A DNA stretch of 44,406 nucleotides, taken from IMG/VR virus record IMGVR_UViG_3300042875_000570, positions 1 through 44,406 of that record; one strand, written 5' to 3'. This stretch comes from a virus. Position 1 is the first letter of the stretch. Each line of letters opens with the position of its first letter. Below are positions 12,401-21,130 of this stretch, piece by piece. A model generated the notes under the pieces. The model was not told the DNA's origin, ran no database searches, and worked only from the letters and a program-made list of their open reading frames with translations. Made by a program: the position numbers and the translations under genes.

Positions 12401-13149
12401 CCTATTGCCTCAAATGGCAACATCATTGTTGTTAAGTTTATTGTTGATTGTTTAACAAAATCGCTTATTACGTCTGCGGGGTTGTACCATTTAAGTCTTG
12501 GTTTATCTTGATCCTCACCAAATAGTGGATCTATTACTGCCCTCTGCGTAGCATACATTGCCGGGAGTTCATATGGGAGCCTTCTTGCTAGACTAACCAT
12601 CCTAGTTTGTATGTCGTCCCTAAGCGTCCATACTTCCGCTGACTCAGATGTTCTTCCTCTGCCAGTTGTTCTTCTTCCATCTGCGCTTATTGGTCTTCTA
12701 AAGTATCTTCCAGAAAGCTTAGGGTCATAACCAGTAGTAAGTTTTCCATCTACTTCATGAACTACTTTTGAATACGGGTCATCAACTCCGTCTATAGTTC
12801 TAGATACTCCACCTAGTTCATCAAAAGCCTCACGTAAATCTCTAACAGATTTAACAAGCCTTGTTGAAGTGGCATTAGTTCTTCCTGCCCCTACAGCTTT
12901 ATCTGAAGCTGACTGCAGAGATTGACCAAGTCTAAGTCCAGCACCTCTTGAGACTCTTGAGGCTATTGTAGTAGCAACCATTGTAGTTGCTGCTGCTCCC
13001 AAGAATCTCATTATTGGGTGTTGATCTAAAGCTTTTGCTATGTAACCAGAATTAGGACTAGGGGTTTCTGTTTCCCCTTCCTTGGAAGGCATGTCTCTTG
13101 ATGAGACGCCGTATCCTATATTTTGAATAGGTCCTTTGTCCCTAAACAT
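6450..13149 (-). CDS. Candidate tape measure / giant tail protein, 2232 aa, joined through a +1 frameshift at CGGA
   Basis: A 610-aa frame (13149-11317) and a 1614-aa frame (ATG at 11294, stop at 6450) lie 22 bases apart. The upstream frame's only CGG is five codons before its TGA, at 11334-11332, followed by A. A +1 shift there leads into the downstream frame, giving 605 + 1 + 1626 residues. The internal ATG at 11294 has no clear ribosome binding site. The 610-aa part has a hydrophobic stretch near residues 47-63 (FLGAAATTMVATTIASR). The large part has Gly/Ala-rich hydrophobic segments, notably RALPITAVGATALAV and a GAAGSLFGRTAPGKTVG stretch roughly 250-280 residues from the C terminus, as in many tape measure proteins. 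The gene directly follows the two tail-assembly chaperones, the usual place of the tape measure gene. No hydrolase or peptidase motif was recognised, and the tape-measure call rests mainly on position and size. Confidence 0.65.
11331..11334 (-). other. +1 recoding site (CGGA) inside the candidate tape measure gene
   Basis: Minus-strand context is TTA GGG AGT CGG A AAC GCT TTA. It is the only in-frame CGG found in this gene. The +1 frame is closed by TAG four codons upstream and open for 1626 codons downstream. The zero frame ends at TGA (11319-11317). GGGAG just upstream resembles a Shine-Dalgarno sequence, which could assist shifting, but the other three sites lack it. Confidence 0.75.
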
Positions 13150-13162
13150 TTAATCCTCCTGA

Positions 13163-13792
13163 TTAAATTGATCCCCATAATTTTTTTGCCACAGGATCTT
13201 GGTAAACAGCTTCGCCTTCTTTTTTCAGAGCATTATAATTAGCTGCTCTTGCTTTTTCTTTTTCGATCTCTTCTTCTGGATCTATTAGATCAAGCCTCAT
13301 GTCTGATGATTGGATTCCATTCATTGTCTGAGTTACTTCTATAATTTTCTCAGCTAAAGCAACTTTATCTGCTAACTGAGAAAAGGTCATATTGTCTAGA
13401 TCTTCTGGAGAATATGAATGTATAGTAGCTAGAACAAAGGCTTTCATTAAAGTTCTTACTTGACCAGCATTAGATCTTTTTTCATCTAATATTTTTTTTG
13501 CTGCTTTAGCTGAGGCAAAACCAGACCCGTCTAGTATTTCTTGAGAAAGACTTGATACTGCGCCAGCTGGAATTCTGTCAAGGGCTTTTAGATCAGGGTA
13601 AACAAGGGTTGCTTCTAAAATTTTATCTTCTGAATCTGCTGAAGAAAAATATCCACCATCTTGGATTTTTATTATATCATCAAATTCTTTAAACGTTAGT
13701 TCCCTGAAAAGCAGGTCGATCCCCTTAATGCTAATTGCAAAAAGGGGACCGTACTTTAGCTTAAGTTCTATGAGAACTTCGGGATCTATCAT
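13163..13792 (-). CDS. Tail assembly chaperone (second of pair)
   Basis: A 209-residue acidic, helical protein resembling the phage chaperones that coat the tape measure during tail assembly. It is a paralogue of the gene just upstream: both share an N-terminal R-x-L-T-x-x-E-[YF] segment (here FRELTFKEFDDIIKI) and a distinctive LSQEIL[ED]xSGF block. Its ATG directly abuts the TAA of the upstream gene in the same frame, so translational coupling is likely and stop readthrough would make a fusion. The giant tail gene follows 13 bases after its stop. No CGG codon is present, so the frameshift that many phages use for chaperone fusions is not seen here. Confidence 0.65.
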   Translation of the reverse strand: MIDPEVLIELKLKYGPLFAISIKGIDLLFRELTFKEFDDIIKIQDGGYFSSADSEDKILEATLVYPDLKALDRIPAGAVSSLSQEILDGSGFASAKAAKKILDEKRSNAGQVRTLMKAFVLATIHSYSPEDLDNMTFSQLADKVALAEKIIEVTQTMNGIQSSDMRLDLIDPEEEIEKEKARAANYNALKKEGEAVYQDPVAKKLWGSI

Positions 13793-14326
13793 TTATAACT
13801 GACGAACCTCAAGAGCAACGAAGCCTGATGCTTCTAGAATTTCTTGAGAAAGAAGAGATGGCAATCCTGCCATTTCGTTTGAAAGAGCCATTCTATCATA
13901 GGCTGGGAATAACAAGCATATTTCGGTAATGGCTTCTTCGTTCCAAAGGTTGGCTTCTGCTGAAGAAAGCTGACCAGCTTGAACAAGCTGCTCCATCTTT
14001 TTTACTAGCTGCTTGTATTCATTTCTTGTAAGAGTTCTCCATACAATATGTTTATCATATGTAATTGAAGTTACGTATACATCTCCGTGAAGGCTTTTCC
14101 AATTTTTAATCTGACCAGCATTGGGTCCGCCTTCCCATATCTCTTCATTATCATCTAAGTCTTCGACTTTCATCGAAGCATTATCGTCATTAGGTTCTTC
14201 TGTTACATTTTCGCCTACATACTCTTGATCTGCATCTTCGGTAGACATGATCTTGTAATCATCAAAACCGTATTCATCTCTCGTAGCCTCATCTGTAGTG
14301 ATAACTACTTTTTTTTCATTTGACAT
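13793..14326 (-). CDS. Tail assembly chaperone (first of pair)
   Basis: A 177-residue protein with a strongly acidic, probably disordered N-terminal third (Asp/Glu-rich to about residue 65). A folded part follows with VWRTLTRNEYKQLVKKMEQL, the R-x-L-T-x-x-E-Y signature of tail assembly chaperones, and LSQEILEASGF near the C terminus, shared with the next gene. A clear AAGGAG ribosome binding site precedes the ATG at 14326. The 80-base gap upstream may carry a promoter. The gene ends with TAA immediately followed in frame by the ATG of the second chaperone. Function is inferred from these motifs and from its place between tube-fold genes and the candidate tape measure gene. Confidence 0.65.
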   Translation of the reverse strand: MSNEKKVVITTDEATRDEYGFDDYKIMSTEDADQEYVGENVTEEPNDDNASMKVEDLDDNEEIWEGGPNAGQIKNWKSLHGDVYVTSITYDKHIVWRTLTRNEYKQLVKKMEQLVQAGQLSSAEANLWNEEAITEICLLFPAYDRMALSNEMAGLPSLLSQEILEASGFVALEVRQL

Positions 14327-14362
14327 TAGTTACTCCTTTTGCGCATGGACTTGTCAATATAC

Positions 14363-14390
14363 AATATATCATAATTTAAAATATAAACAA
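14363..14390 (-). promoter_or_regulatory. Candidate promoter for the chaperone/tape measure operon
   Basis: On the minus strand TTGTTT (14390-14385) and TATATT (14368-14363) are 16 bases apart in the only sizeable gap of this gene cluster, about 40 bases upstream of the chaperone ATG. The gap is so AT-rich that chance matches are likely. Confidence 0.3.
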
Positions 14391-14406
14391 AATAAATAAT
14401 ATTTTA

Positions 14407-15456
14407 TTATAACTCAGAAGCAATGCGAGAAGCGCTTTTGGTTCCAGTCGTAATTGTTTCAGTCTTAGTGGTAGCTTTAGGGCTAGACTTAGACTGCTCT
14501 GATTCAGAATTGCTAGGCACTGATGCTCTTTGTCCTTTAAGTGGCTGATCGCCAGTATTTTTATCTGTAAAATAAAAGTCTCTTGCAATAAATTGATAAT
14601 TTTCGACCAATGGCTGACCACCACTTGTGTATGACGTAGACATAGCAACTAGATTTACATTCTGTAAAACTATTTTCATAGGACTGCTAATACTAGTAAA
14701 AGTTTTTCTTTCGTTAGTATCTGTTGCCATAATTCTATCTGAATTTAGCTGCCTATTAACCTCATTACCGGAAACGTAAGTGGCAATAGACGAATCTGTT
14801 ACTGCACTTGATTCTAATCCATAGAATATTACCAAGTTAAATGGCGGATGAGCGCTGAAGATATTATGACTTGGATCACCGGTGTCAACCATTGCATTCA
14901 TCATTGGATCTGCAGTTATTCTATCTAATTCAGAGTTAAGCCAATATTTTTCAATATTTAATTCATCATCTTTTCTTGCAGCATCAACTCCAAGAGTAGA
15001 AATGACAGATCTAGAAGGGTTTGGATTAGAACTTTCGCTTCTTACCTTAGCTGCTTTTTCTAGCATCTCAGTCATTCTTCTTGGGTATCTAGAGTATATG
15101 GATAGCTCACCAGTAATTAGTCTGGTTCCGAGCATCATTGCATCATAGTTATATGACCAAAATCCATATAACGGTTGCTTCTCTTGCTTTACGACATATC
15201 CTAGAGCTGCAATATCCATTTCATCTGAATCATCAAACAGTCCATCAATATAAACTTTTACATCTTCGCCAGAAAAGAAGTAATCAAAATAGTTATTGAA
15301 TTTTTGATCTTCTCTTGTTCCGCCCCACTCTAAGTCTATGGCAGCATTTAAAGGGTCAAAAAAATCTCTTCCGTCTTTATCTCCAGTTTTTAAGTTATTA
15401 GGCATATAGGCAGTGAAGGGCCTATATGGGTTTCTTTTACTGGTTCTTTCTGCCAT
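14407..15456 (-). CDS. Tail-tube-fold protein (third, most divergent copy)
   Basis: A 349-residue protein sharing the core pattern of the two upstream tube-like proteins. Its VVKQEKQPLYGFWSYNYD followed by GTRLITGELSI aligns with the tube protein's SVTREKAPIYTMGSPNP and GKRGIAGSLIF. Near the C-terminal end, VENYQFIARDFYFT matches the tube's IEETMTYVAREIGPM. The middle and C-terminal parts are longer, with a Ser/Thr-rich tail. It may be a baseplate tube component or tube initiator; the exact role is inferred. The ATG overlaps the stop of the 246-aa gene by one base, so the two are translationally coupled. Confidence 0.6.
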   Translation of the reverse strand: MAERTSKRNPYRPFTAYMPNNLKTGDKDGRDFFDPLNAAIDLEWGGTREDQKFNNYFDYFFSGEDVKVYIDGLFDDSDEMDIAALGYVVKQEKQPLYGFWSYNYDAMMLGTRLITGELSIYSRYPRRMTEMLEKAAKVRSESSNPNPSRSVISTLGVDAARKDDELNIEKYWLNSELDRITADPMMNAMVDTGDPSHNIFSAHPPFNLVIFYGLESSAVTDSSIATYVSGNEVNRQLNSDRIMATDTNERKTFTSISSPMKIVLQNVNLVAMSTSYTSGGQPLVENYQFIARDFYFTDKNTGDQPLKGQRASVPSNSESEQSKSSPKATTKTETITTGTKSASRIASEL

Positions 15457-16196
15457 TATGAAATCCTTGTGTTAATAAAATTTTTGTACAGTTCTATTCT
15501 ATCACCAAAAAAATTAGTAGAACCCTGAAGATCAAGAGCCTGTCTAGTTAGGTCGTCTTTACTGTTGGAATACAAATTTCTATCTTCAGCTGTATCAAGG
15601 TGCATTAGTGGCTGTATTCCTCTTGCCATGTAAGTGTATGTCTGTTCAGTAATTAAGTCATCTACAGACATTGTTTGACCTTCGTCTACTATAGTAATTC
15701 CGAATAGTTTCATTTTAGCAGCTAAACCATATTCATTGAAAAAACTTAGTACCACATCAAATGGTGGAAGCATGTCAGCTAGTGGTGAATAATTTCCTTC
15801 TGCAATAGCTGTTTTAAACTGTTTAATTCTATAGAACGCATACTCATTAAATACTGTAAAAATTAAAGATCCAGCTATTGTTCTTGATCCTTTTACAAAT
15901 CCTCTTGGGTTTACATGACCCAGAGTTCTTATTGGACTGTTTTCCCTGTGTATAGAATATGATATTGTTTGTAATTCTCCAAGTTCAATAAAATCGCCAT
16001 CATCACTTGATTTTCCATCTCCCATATGTTGGGAGAGTTTTGGCAGTATCATTGTTGCCTGAATATCAACTCCGGCAAAAGACATATTAGAGAATGGATC
16101 AGGTAGACCTCTTTCTCTTCTAGCAGATTCTACTTGGTTAGCATAATCTACTAATTGTCTTTTTTCTATCTTTAACTGTTCATTATCTCTATACAT
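15456..16196 (-). CDS. Tail-tube-like protein (second copy)
   Basis: A 246-residue paralogue of the tube protein. Shared blocks include ISYSIHRENSPIRTLGHVNP, KGSRTIAGSLIFTVFNEYA, a PPFDVVLSFFNEYG block and the C-terminal TEQTYTYMARGIQPLMHLD. It lies after a strong terminator that separates it from the abundant tube gene, so it is probably made at lower level, as expected for a protein at the end of the tube or in the baseplate. The N-terminal 35 residues (basic, helical) are absent from the tube protein. The role is inferred from homology within the window. Confidence 0.7.
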   Translation of the reverse strand: MYRDNEQLKIEKRQLVDYANQVESARRERGLPDPFSNMSFAGVDIQATMILPKLSQHMGDGKSSDDGDFIELGELQTISYSIHRENSPIRTLGHVNPRGFVKGSRTIAGSLIFTVFNEYAFYRIKQFKTAIAEGNYSPLADMLPPFDVVLSFFNEYGLAAKMKLFGITIVDEGQTMSVDDLITEQTYTYMARGIQPLMHLDTAEDRNLYSNSKDDLTRQALDLQGSTNFFGDRIELYKNFINTRIS

Positions 16197-16206
16197 GTTA
16201 CTCCTA

Positions 16207-16243
16207 AAATAAAAACGTGGAGGACAACAAAGTCATCCTCCAC
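16207..16243 (-). terminator. Rho-independent terminator after the tube gene
   Basis: CGTGGAGGA (16216-16224) pairs with TCCTCCACG (16235-16243). On the minus strand the hairpin is followed by a T-rich run (complement of 16207-16215). It would stop transcripts after the sheath-tube pair, with some readthrough to the next genes. Confidence 0.85.
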
Positions 16244-16267
16244 GCTTTTAATTAACGTTTTTAAATA

Positions 16268-16957
16268 TTAAGGTCTGATAATTTCAGAATTAAGACCGCT
16301 GGAAGTTACAGCATCCTTTGAAATTATATCAGAAAGGCTTCCGCCAAATCTTGTAAGCTGACTGTTTGAAATGGTATACATTGGTCCGATTTCACGGGCA
16401 ACGTAGGTCATGGTTTCTTCAATGACAATATCATCCATTGAAGCCCCTGATCCTTCATTCAAAAGCTCTACACCATAAATTGATCTTACTGCACCTTGGC
16501 CGTATTCGTTGACAAAGGTGACTGTGATATCAAATGGTGGGATTTGGTCTGCGTAATATGGAACTTTGCTGACAACATCTCTGGCCTGATCGTCATGCTC
16601 TGCAATTCCTCTTCTGTGATTTGGATCACCAGGAAGTGTGTTGCTTGATCTTGTCCAGTATCTCATTTCCTGAGAAGTACCGTGATGTGTTTCAAGCATT
16701 TGGTATAGAGCTGGGCGATCAAAAACAGTGAAGATTAAAGAGCCAGCAATGCCTCTTTTTCCTCTTGAGAATGATCTTGGGTTTGGTGAACCCATTGTGT
16801 AAATAGGTGCTTTTTCTCTTGTGACTGAGAATGTAATACCCGAAAGTGCACCAATCTCTTTGCCGCCGAAAGTAGCAACTATATCTGCACCAGAGAAGGT
16901 GGTGTAAGTGTTAAGGTATTTATTAACCGGTGAATCGTAGTACTCGCCTCCAGGCAT
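16268..16957 (-). CDS. Tail tube protein
   Basis: A 229-residue protein placed directly after the sheath gene, the standard order in contractile-tailed phages. It has the compact layout of tube proteins: an N-terminal strand region with SGADIVATFGGKEIGALSG, a central SVTREKAPIYTMGSPNPRSF and GIAGSLIFTVF block, and a C-terminal MTYVAREIGPM strand. A strong GGAGGG ribosome binding site precedes the ATG at 16957, and a strong terminator follows the gene, both consistent with a very abundant protein. Two more tube-fold genes follow immediately. Confidence is high from context and its relation to its paralogues. Confidence 0.85.
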   Translation of the reverse strand: MPGGEYYDSPVNKYLNTYTTFSGADIVATFGGKEIGALSGITFSVTREKAPIYTMGSPNPRSFSRGKRGIAGSLIFTVFDRPALYQMLETHHGTSQEMRYWTRSSNTLPGDPNHRRGIAEHDDQARDVVSKVPYYADQIPPFDITVTFVNEYGQGAVRSIYGVELLNEGSGASMDDIVIEETMTYVAREIGPMYTISNSQLTRFGGSLSDIISKDAVTSSGLNSEIIRP

Positions 16958-16980
16958 CTGTGTACCCTCCTATCTAATTA

Positions 16981-18267
16981 TTAAAGGTTAACTGCTATCG
17001 AAATCTCAATTGACTTGAGTTCGAAAGCCGGTGTTACAACAAGGTCAACTAGTGCCTTGTTTTCTGCTGGGATATAGCTAACTGTAAAGTCGCTATCCAA
17101 GAGAGCGCCAAGTTGCTGCATTCCACGAAGACCTGAAGTAATTGCCGTCTCCATTGAATTGCGAACCTGCATTGTTGAAGCTTCACCAACAAACTTCTGG
17201 CATACCTGACGAACGACAAGAGATGCTTCATTAACAATTCTTGAAGTAGAAATTCTTGTGTAGTCAGATACCGATGGTGCAAAAGTTACACCTTCTGCAA
17301 AAACTGGAACTTTATTAAAGTTAAGAACAATTGCATTAAGGCCCTTGTCTACTGCTCCAGTTGAAGTTTCATTTGACAACTGTGTTCTAGTTGGGTTATA
17401 GCGAAGTCTAGTTACGTTGAAGACTGTTTTATTTACAGGGCTAATATAAGAAGCCATTCTGCTCAACGAAGCAGCAAGTGTAGTTGCGCCATTTGCGTAA
17501 CCAAAATCTGCAATATTTGCTGAAGAATAGTTAACTGGCTTAACTTCTGCAGCGACTAAAATTACATATCTACCAATATTGCCCCAAACATATTCAGAAC
17601 CACTAACTGCATCTCTTGATGGAAGGTTGGTGAGACTCATGTGACTAGACACATTGGCAGGAGTCATTACTTCTGCCGTAGCAGGAGTTGCGCCAGTGCC
17701 GATGTATGGTCTAATACCCATTACTGCTATACATGGATTTGTATTCTCGCTAATGGCTCTTATTTTAGTAGCAACTTTATAAGCCCAGTTGTTTGCAACC
17801 ACAGTTGTATTGTCAGCATGGAAGCCATACTCAACGTCATCACTTGGGGTTGCTGGAGACTGCCAGTCTGAAGGTGTTCCACCTCTTCCGTAAGGAATAA
17901 CTAGGTCTGGCATTGATACCTCTGCTGCTGCAAAAGCGTCATCGAAAATATCAATTCCACCAGAAGTTAAAGCGCCAGTAGTATGATTATAAGCGGTATT
18001 GCTTGGCAGCGGAACCATAAAGATTCTATCTGCACCAGCGGAAACTAGTTCCTTATAAGCTTTGTGAAGTTGTGAACCTTCACCAAAAGCAGTAATAACA
18101 TCTGATTCCTTGGTAACCTGAACTACGTCAAGGTCGGCAACATTTCCTGTGCCATCAGCTGTAGTGCGTGTGCCAATAACGCATATTCTTGGGCCGACAG
18201 GAGTATCCTGTCTTGAGATGCTATAAAAGCGATCTTTTACTATTGTTTTTACACCTGGTAGAGCCAT
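16981..18267 (-). CDS. Tail sheath protein (main copy)
   Basis: A 428-residue contractile sheath subunit. It starts with MALPGVKTIVKDR, then has a sheath-like domain (ITAFGEGSQLHKAYKELVSAGADRIFMVPLP). The conserved C-terminal sheath domain includes AVDKGLNAIVLNFNKVPVF, SRIVNEASLVVRQVCQKFVG and the final VDLVVTPAFELKSIEISIAVNL region. GGAGGT lies 10 bases upstream of the ATG at 18267. Tube follows 23 bases downstream. A second, diverged sheath-like gene lies upstream, separated by a terminator-like tail protein. Subunits would form the contractile outer tail around the tube. Confidence 0.9.
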   Translation of the reverse strand: MALPGVKTIVKDRFYSISRQDTPVGPRICVIGTRTTADGTGNVADLDVVQVTKESDVITAFGEGSQLHKAYKELVSAGADRIFMVPLPSNTAYNHTTGALTSGGIDIFDDAFAAAEVSMPDLVIPYGRGGTPSDWQSPATPSDDVEYGFHADNTTVVANNWAYKVATKIRAISENTNPCIAVMGIRPYIGTGATPATAEVMTPANVSSHMSLTNLPSRDAVSGSEYVWGNIGRYVILVAAEVKPVNYSSANIADFGYANGATTLAASLSRMASYISPVNKTVFNVTRLRYNPTRTQLSNETSTGAVDKGLNAIVLNFNKVPVFAEGVTFAPSVSDYTRISTSRIVNEASLVVRQVCQKFVGEASTMQVRNSMETAITSGLRGMQQLGALLDSDFTVSYIPAENKALVDLVVTPAFELKSIEISIAVNL

Positions 18268-18342
18268 TGAATTTTAAACCTCCGATTAGCGAGTTTAGGT
18301 CTAGTCCTAATGTATAGTAACAAAGAACATATGAAAACAACC

Positions 18343-19095
18343 TCAATTAAAATCTGGAGTAGCTGTTTGATACAAGTCTCTAATATTCACTTCTGTTCCA
18401 GTAAAGTCTGGAGTAGATTTTTCAGTATTTTCTATAACTAGTTCTTTTTCATAAGCCATATATGTTCTAATGTCTATAGCTATTTGTTCTATCTGAGCAA
18501 CTGATGTAACTAATAACTTTTCCGTAGTTAACATATACGTAATTGTTCTTTTAACTATATCAGTATTTCCTTTATTTTCTTCTGAATCAGCTAATCTTCT
18601 AGCATATACAAATTCTGAAGCTCCTAATCTTTTAAAAACAGGAGTATACTCAAGCATAAAGTCTTCAAATATTTCAGCTATCGAATCTGCAACATCAGCT
18701 CCATCATATCTGGAAGCCAAAGTATTAGAGTCCGATGACCTTGATGCCCCACCCATCATTTTAGTGGTAACAGTAAAAGAAACAACATTTTGAAATCTTT
18801 GACCAAAGACCATTATATCTTTTTCGACTACATTTCTACTTCTTGGTTTTGGCTCCGTAGTATGTGCCTTCCTTAACTCAAGGCCATAAACAACACATGG
18901 ATAAGTGGAGTATTGTGCTGGTTGAGTTGGAACTATTGGAATATCTGGATGTAAATTTTCCCACAACAATTTAACTATAGATATGAATTCTAAATAACTT
19001 AGATTTCCAGCAGCTTGTAAAGGGGCACCAAAAGCCCTGTCTATTGACACTTCGTTAATTGAAGGAAGTGGAAAACCAAATGCGTTTTGTGCCAT
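18343..19095 (-). CDS. Putative tail terminator / completion protein
   Basis: A 250-residue protein between the two sheath-like genes. It resembles tail completion proteins in layout: an N-terminal helix (YLEFISIVKLLWENLHPDIP), a central beta-rich part (YPCVVYGLELRKAHT; KDIMVFGQRFQNVVSFTVTT) and a helical middle (DSIAEIFEDFMLEY). Its ATG at 19095 lies within two bases of the upstream gene's stop. The family is not firmly recognised; assignment rests on position after the connectors and on general composition. A connector or sheath-associated role is also possible. Confidence 0.5.
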   Translation of the reverse strand: MAQNAFGFPLPSINEVSIDRAFGAPLQAAGNLSYLEFISIVKLLWENLHPDIPIVPTQPAQYSTYPCVVYGLELRKAHTTEPKPRSRNVVEKDIMVFGQRFQNVVSFTVTTKMMGGASRSSDSNTLASRYDGADVADSIAEIFEDFMLEYTPVFKRLGASEFVYARRLADSEENKGNTDIVKRTITYMLTTEKLLVTSVAQIEQIAIDIRTYMAYEKELVIENTEKSTPDFTGTEVNIRDLYQTATPDFN

Positions 19096-19096
19096 T

Positions 19097-20734
19097 CTAA
19101 GTACCTTGACCTGACGATATGCTAAATGATATTTTCTTTAGACCTAAGCTAGAAGTAACCGAAACATCAAAATACATTTTTCCTCTTATTTGCGAATCCA
19201 TGTAAGCTTCTAGTTCAAAATCTGATATGATTCCATTTGATTTTAAGTACTGTAACATTTGTTGGACATCTGAAGAAGCTTTTTGTGGCGCAAATTTTCC
19301 AATTGTATTATTCGTTAATGCTCTAATCTCATTTATTAACATTGATACAAGTCTTATTTGAGGAGCTTTTCTATAATTAGATGTTGAATGAGCGACTGTA
19401 TTGTCGTTTGTTACGTATGTCTGATAAGAGTTTCCTCTTCTAGTTCTTGTATTTTTTGTAAATGTATTAATACCCAAACTATCTAAACGGTTTACTTGAG
19501 CTTGACTTAATGATATTCCGCTTAAACCAAATGCAGACGGTACAATTTTTCTAATAAGACTTTGATTAACTGGATTGGACGAAAGCATTCCTGCGTATAT
19601 TGCGGAACCGCTTGAAACATATGATATGGTCAAGAAGCTATGGTTCATTATTAGTTCCCCATAGATTGGAATAACAAATCTTCCCATATCGCCTATTATT
19701 TGGTTTTCAGAATCAAACATTGTATATTTATTTATAAATCTACTATCAGCCTCTAGTGTATCTATATCTGAAGATGTGATTCCACCATTTCTAGAACCAA
19801 TTATTCCAATCTGAATCATTCCACTATTGTTGTGAAACTCTTGACAATATGAAGCAAGTTGTGTCAGAAAATCAATTCCACCTGTATTAATAAAACTTAT
19901 TTCTAATGGAACTATTATATCTAAATAATCATAGTCTTTAATGATTGAATAAGTTTCAGATAATCTATCGTAATACCTTTGATAGAATGTCATAGTCAAT
20001 GGAGTTGCATCATTAAGCCCATAGATGCCTTTGGAAACAAGTCTATCGTTCAAGTCTTCTACATATTCTGACATTGGTGCCGAAGCACATATGTAAATAT
20101 CTCTACACCCAGACGCATATGCGTCAAATACCCCTCTTAACAACGGTGAATTAAAATCAGCCTTAAGTAGATCTATTGCTTCTTGTATATTTGAAATTCT
20201 GTTAATATTATTTAATTCTACGCCATCTGCATGGCCAATAAGTAAAACAGAGTTTGTTCTATACTGCTCCATTGTTTGAAATGCTGGAACAAAAGATTTG
20301 GTAATTTCTTTTTCGCCTGCTGCATATAAAGTATTTATTGCGGCACTTGACTGCGGAACTTGAAATTGAGCTACATATTGAATAACTTCTGAATCATAAC
20401 CAGTAGTAGCAACTACAGAATAGTTTCCCGGAAACAAATTCTCTGGAATTTTATATTCAAAAGAAAATTTAACAGCTTGCTCCGTGGAGTTATTAGATCC
20501 AGGTATATCTCCGTAGTCCCCAAAGTAAACTACATTATTAGATGTCTTAACTATTTTAGTATCACCCGGAGTCGCAGCTTGAAACAAAAAAGAATATGGA
20601 CCATCGATGGTTGCTCCAGAACCAAGATCTCCTCTATATATTGATATCAGTACATCAGAAGGTGTCGAGTTACTAGTTGGGTCGTAAAATACACCATCTT
20701 CATTAAAGATAAACTCAAATATTCCGAGTTTCAT
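19097..20734 (-). CDS. Second tail sheath-like protein with extra N-terminal domain
   Basis: A 545-residue protein. The first ~130 residues form a beta-rich domain. The remainder has sheath architecture: NSVLLIGHADG, DAYASGCRDIYICASAPMSE, a central ILLEISFI-type sheath core and a C-terminal MYFDVSVTSSLGLKKISFSI strand pair matching the end of the main sheath (VDLVVTPAFELKSIEISIAV). It may be a sheath initiator or cap, a second sheath isoform or a fibre-bearing sheath. It lies 18 bases after the connector gene and next to the completion-like protein. No frameshift or truncation is seen. Confidence 0.65.
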   Translation of the reverse strand: MKLGIFEFIFNEDGVFYDPTSNSTPSDVLISIYRGDLGSGATIDGPYSFLFQAATPGDTKIVKTSNNVVYFGDYGDIPGSNNSTEQAVKFSFEYKIPENLFPGNYSVVATTGYDSEVIQYVAQFQVPQSSAAINTLYAAGEKEITKSFVPAFQTMEQYRTNSVLLIGHADGVELNNINRISNIQEAIDLLKADFNSPLLRGVFDAYASGCRDIYICASAPMSEYVEDLNDRLVSKGIYGLNDATPLTMTFYQRYYDRLSETYSIIKDYDYLDIIVPLEISFINTGGIDFLTQLASYCQEFHNNSGMIQIGIIGSRNGGITSSDIDTLEADSRFINKYTMFDSENQIIGDMGRFVIPIYGELIMNHSFLTISYVSSGSAIYAGMLSSNPVNQSLIRKIVPSAFGLSGISLSQAQVNRLDSLGINTFTKNTRTRRGNSYQTYVTNDNTVAHSTSNYRKAPQIRLVSMLINEIRALTNNTIGKFAPQKASSDVQQMLQYLKSNGIISDFELEAYMDSQIRGKMYFDVSVTSSLGLKKISFSISSGQGT

Positions 20735-20752
20735 TTGGACTTAAGACTAGCA

Positions 20753-21130
20753 TTACATTGGTCTTTCTCTGGTGGCTCCGACTATCCAGTAAACAGTAAT
20801 TCCCATTCTACCTTTAACTGGAGCAGCAAAGTCTATTAGGTAAATATTTGGATCATTAATATTTATTTCTGACTCTTCATATATTCTATCACCTTGCTTT
20901 GGATAAACAGAAGCTTCAAAGTAAAATATTAAGTCTACATTGGTATTGACTCCTTCTTTATCCTCTCTTTGAACTTGACTCAAAGTTTCGGAAGAAGGAA
21001 AAAAGTGTCTTGTTGTTACTCTTTCAAATGTATCAGAGTAAATGAAGTTGTCATCTAATCTTCTCTGAAGAAGGATATCGTGACCCCATTCTCTAAGGAT
21101 TTTATTAAAAGCTTTTTTTATATCAATCAT
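20753..21130 (-). CDS. Putative head closure / connector protein
   Basis: A 125-residue protein with the look of head-tail closure proteins: a helical start (IDIKKAFNKILREWGHDILLQRR), beta strands (VDLIFYFEASVYPKQGDRIY) and a C-terminal strand pair (MGITVYWIVGATRERPM). The VYPKQGDRIYE segment is typical of small connector proteins in which a loop links the portal-adaptor ring to the tail. Its start overlaps the upstream adaptor gene by eight bases. Function is inferred from size, position and composition. Confidence 0.55.
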   Translation of the reverse strand: MIDIKKAFNKILREWGHDILLQRRLDDNFIYSDTFERVTTRHFFPSSETLSQVQREDKEGVNTNVDLIFYFEASVYPKQGDRIYEESEININDPNIYLIDFAAPVKGRMGITVYWIVGATRERPM

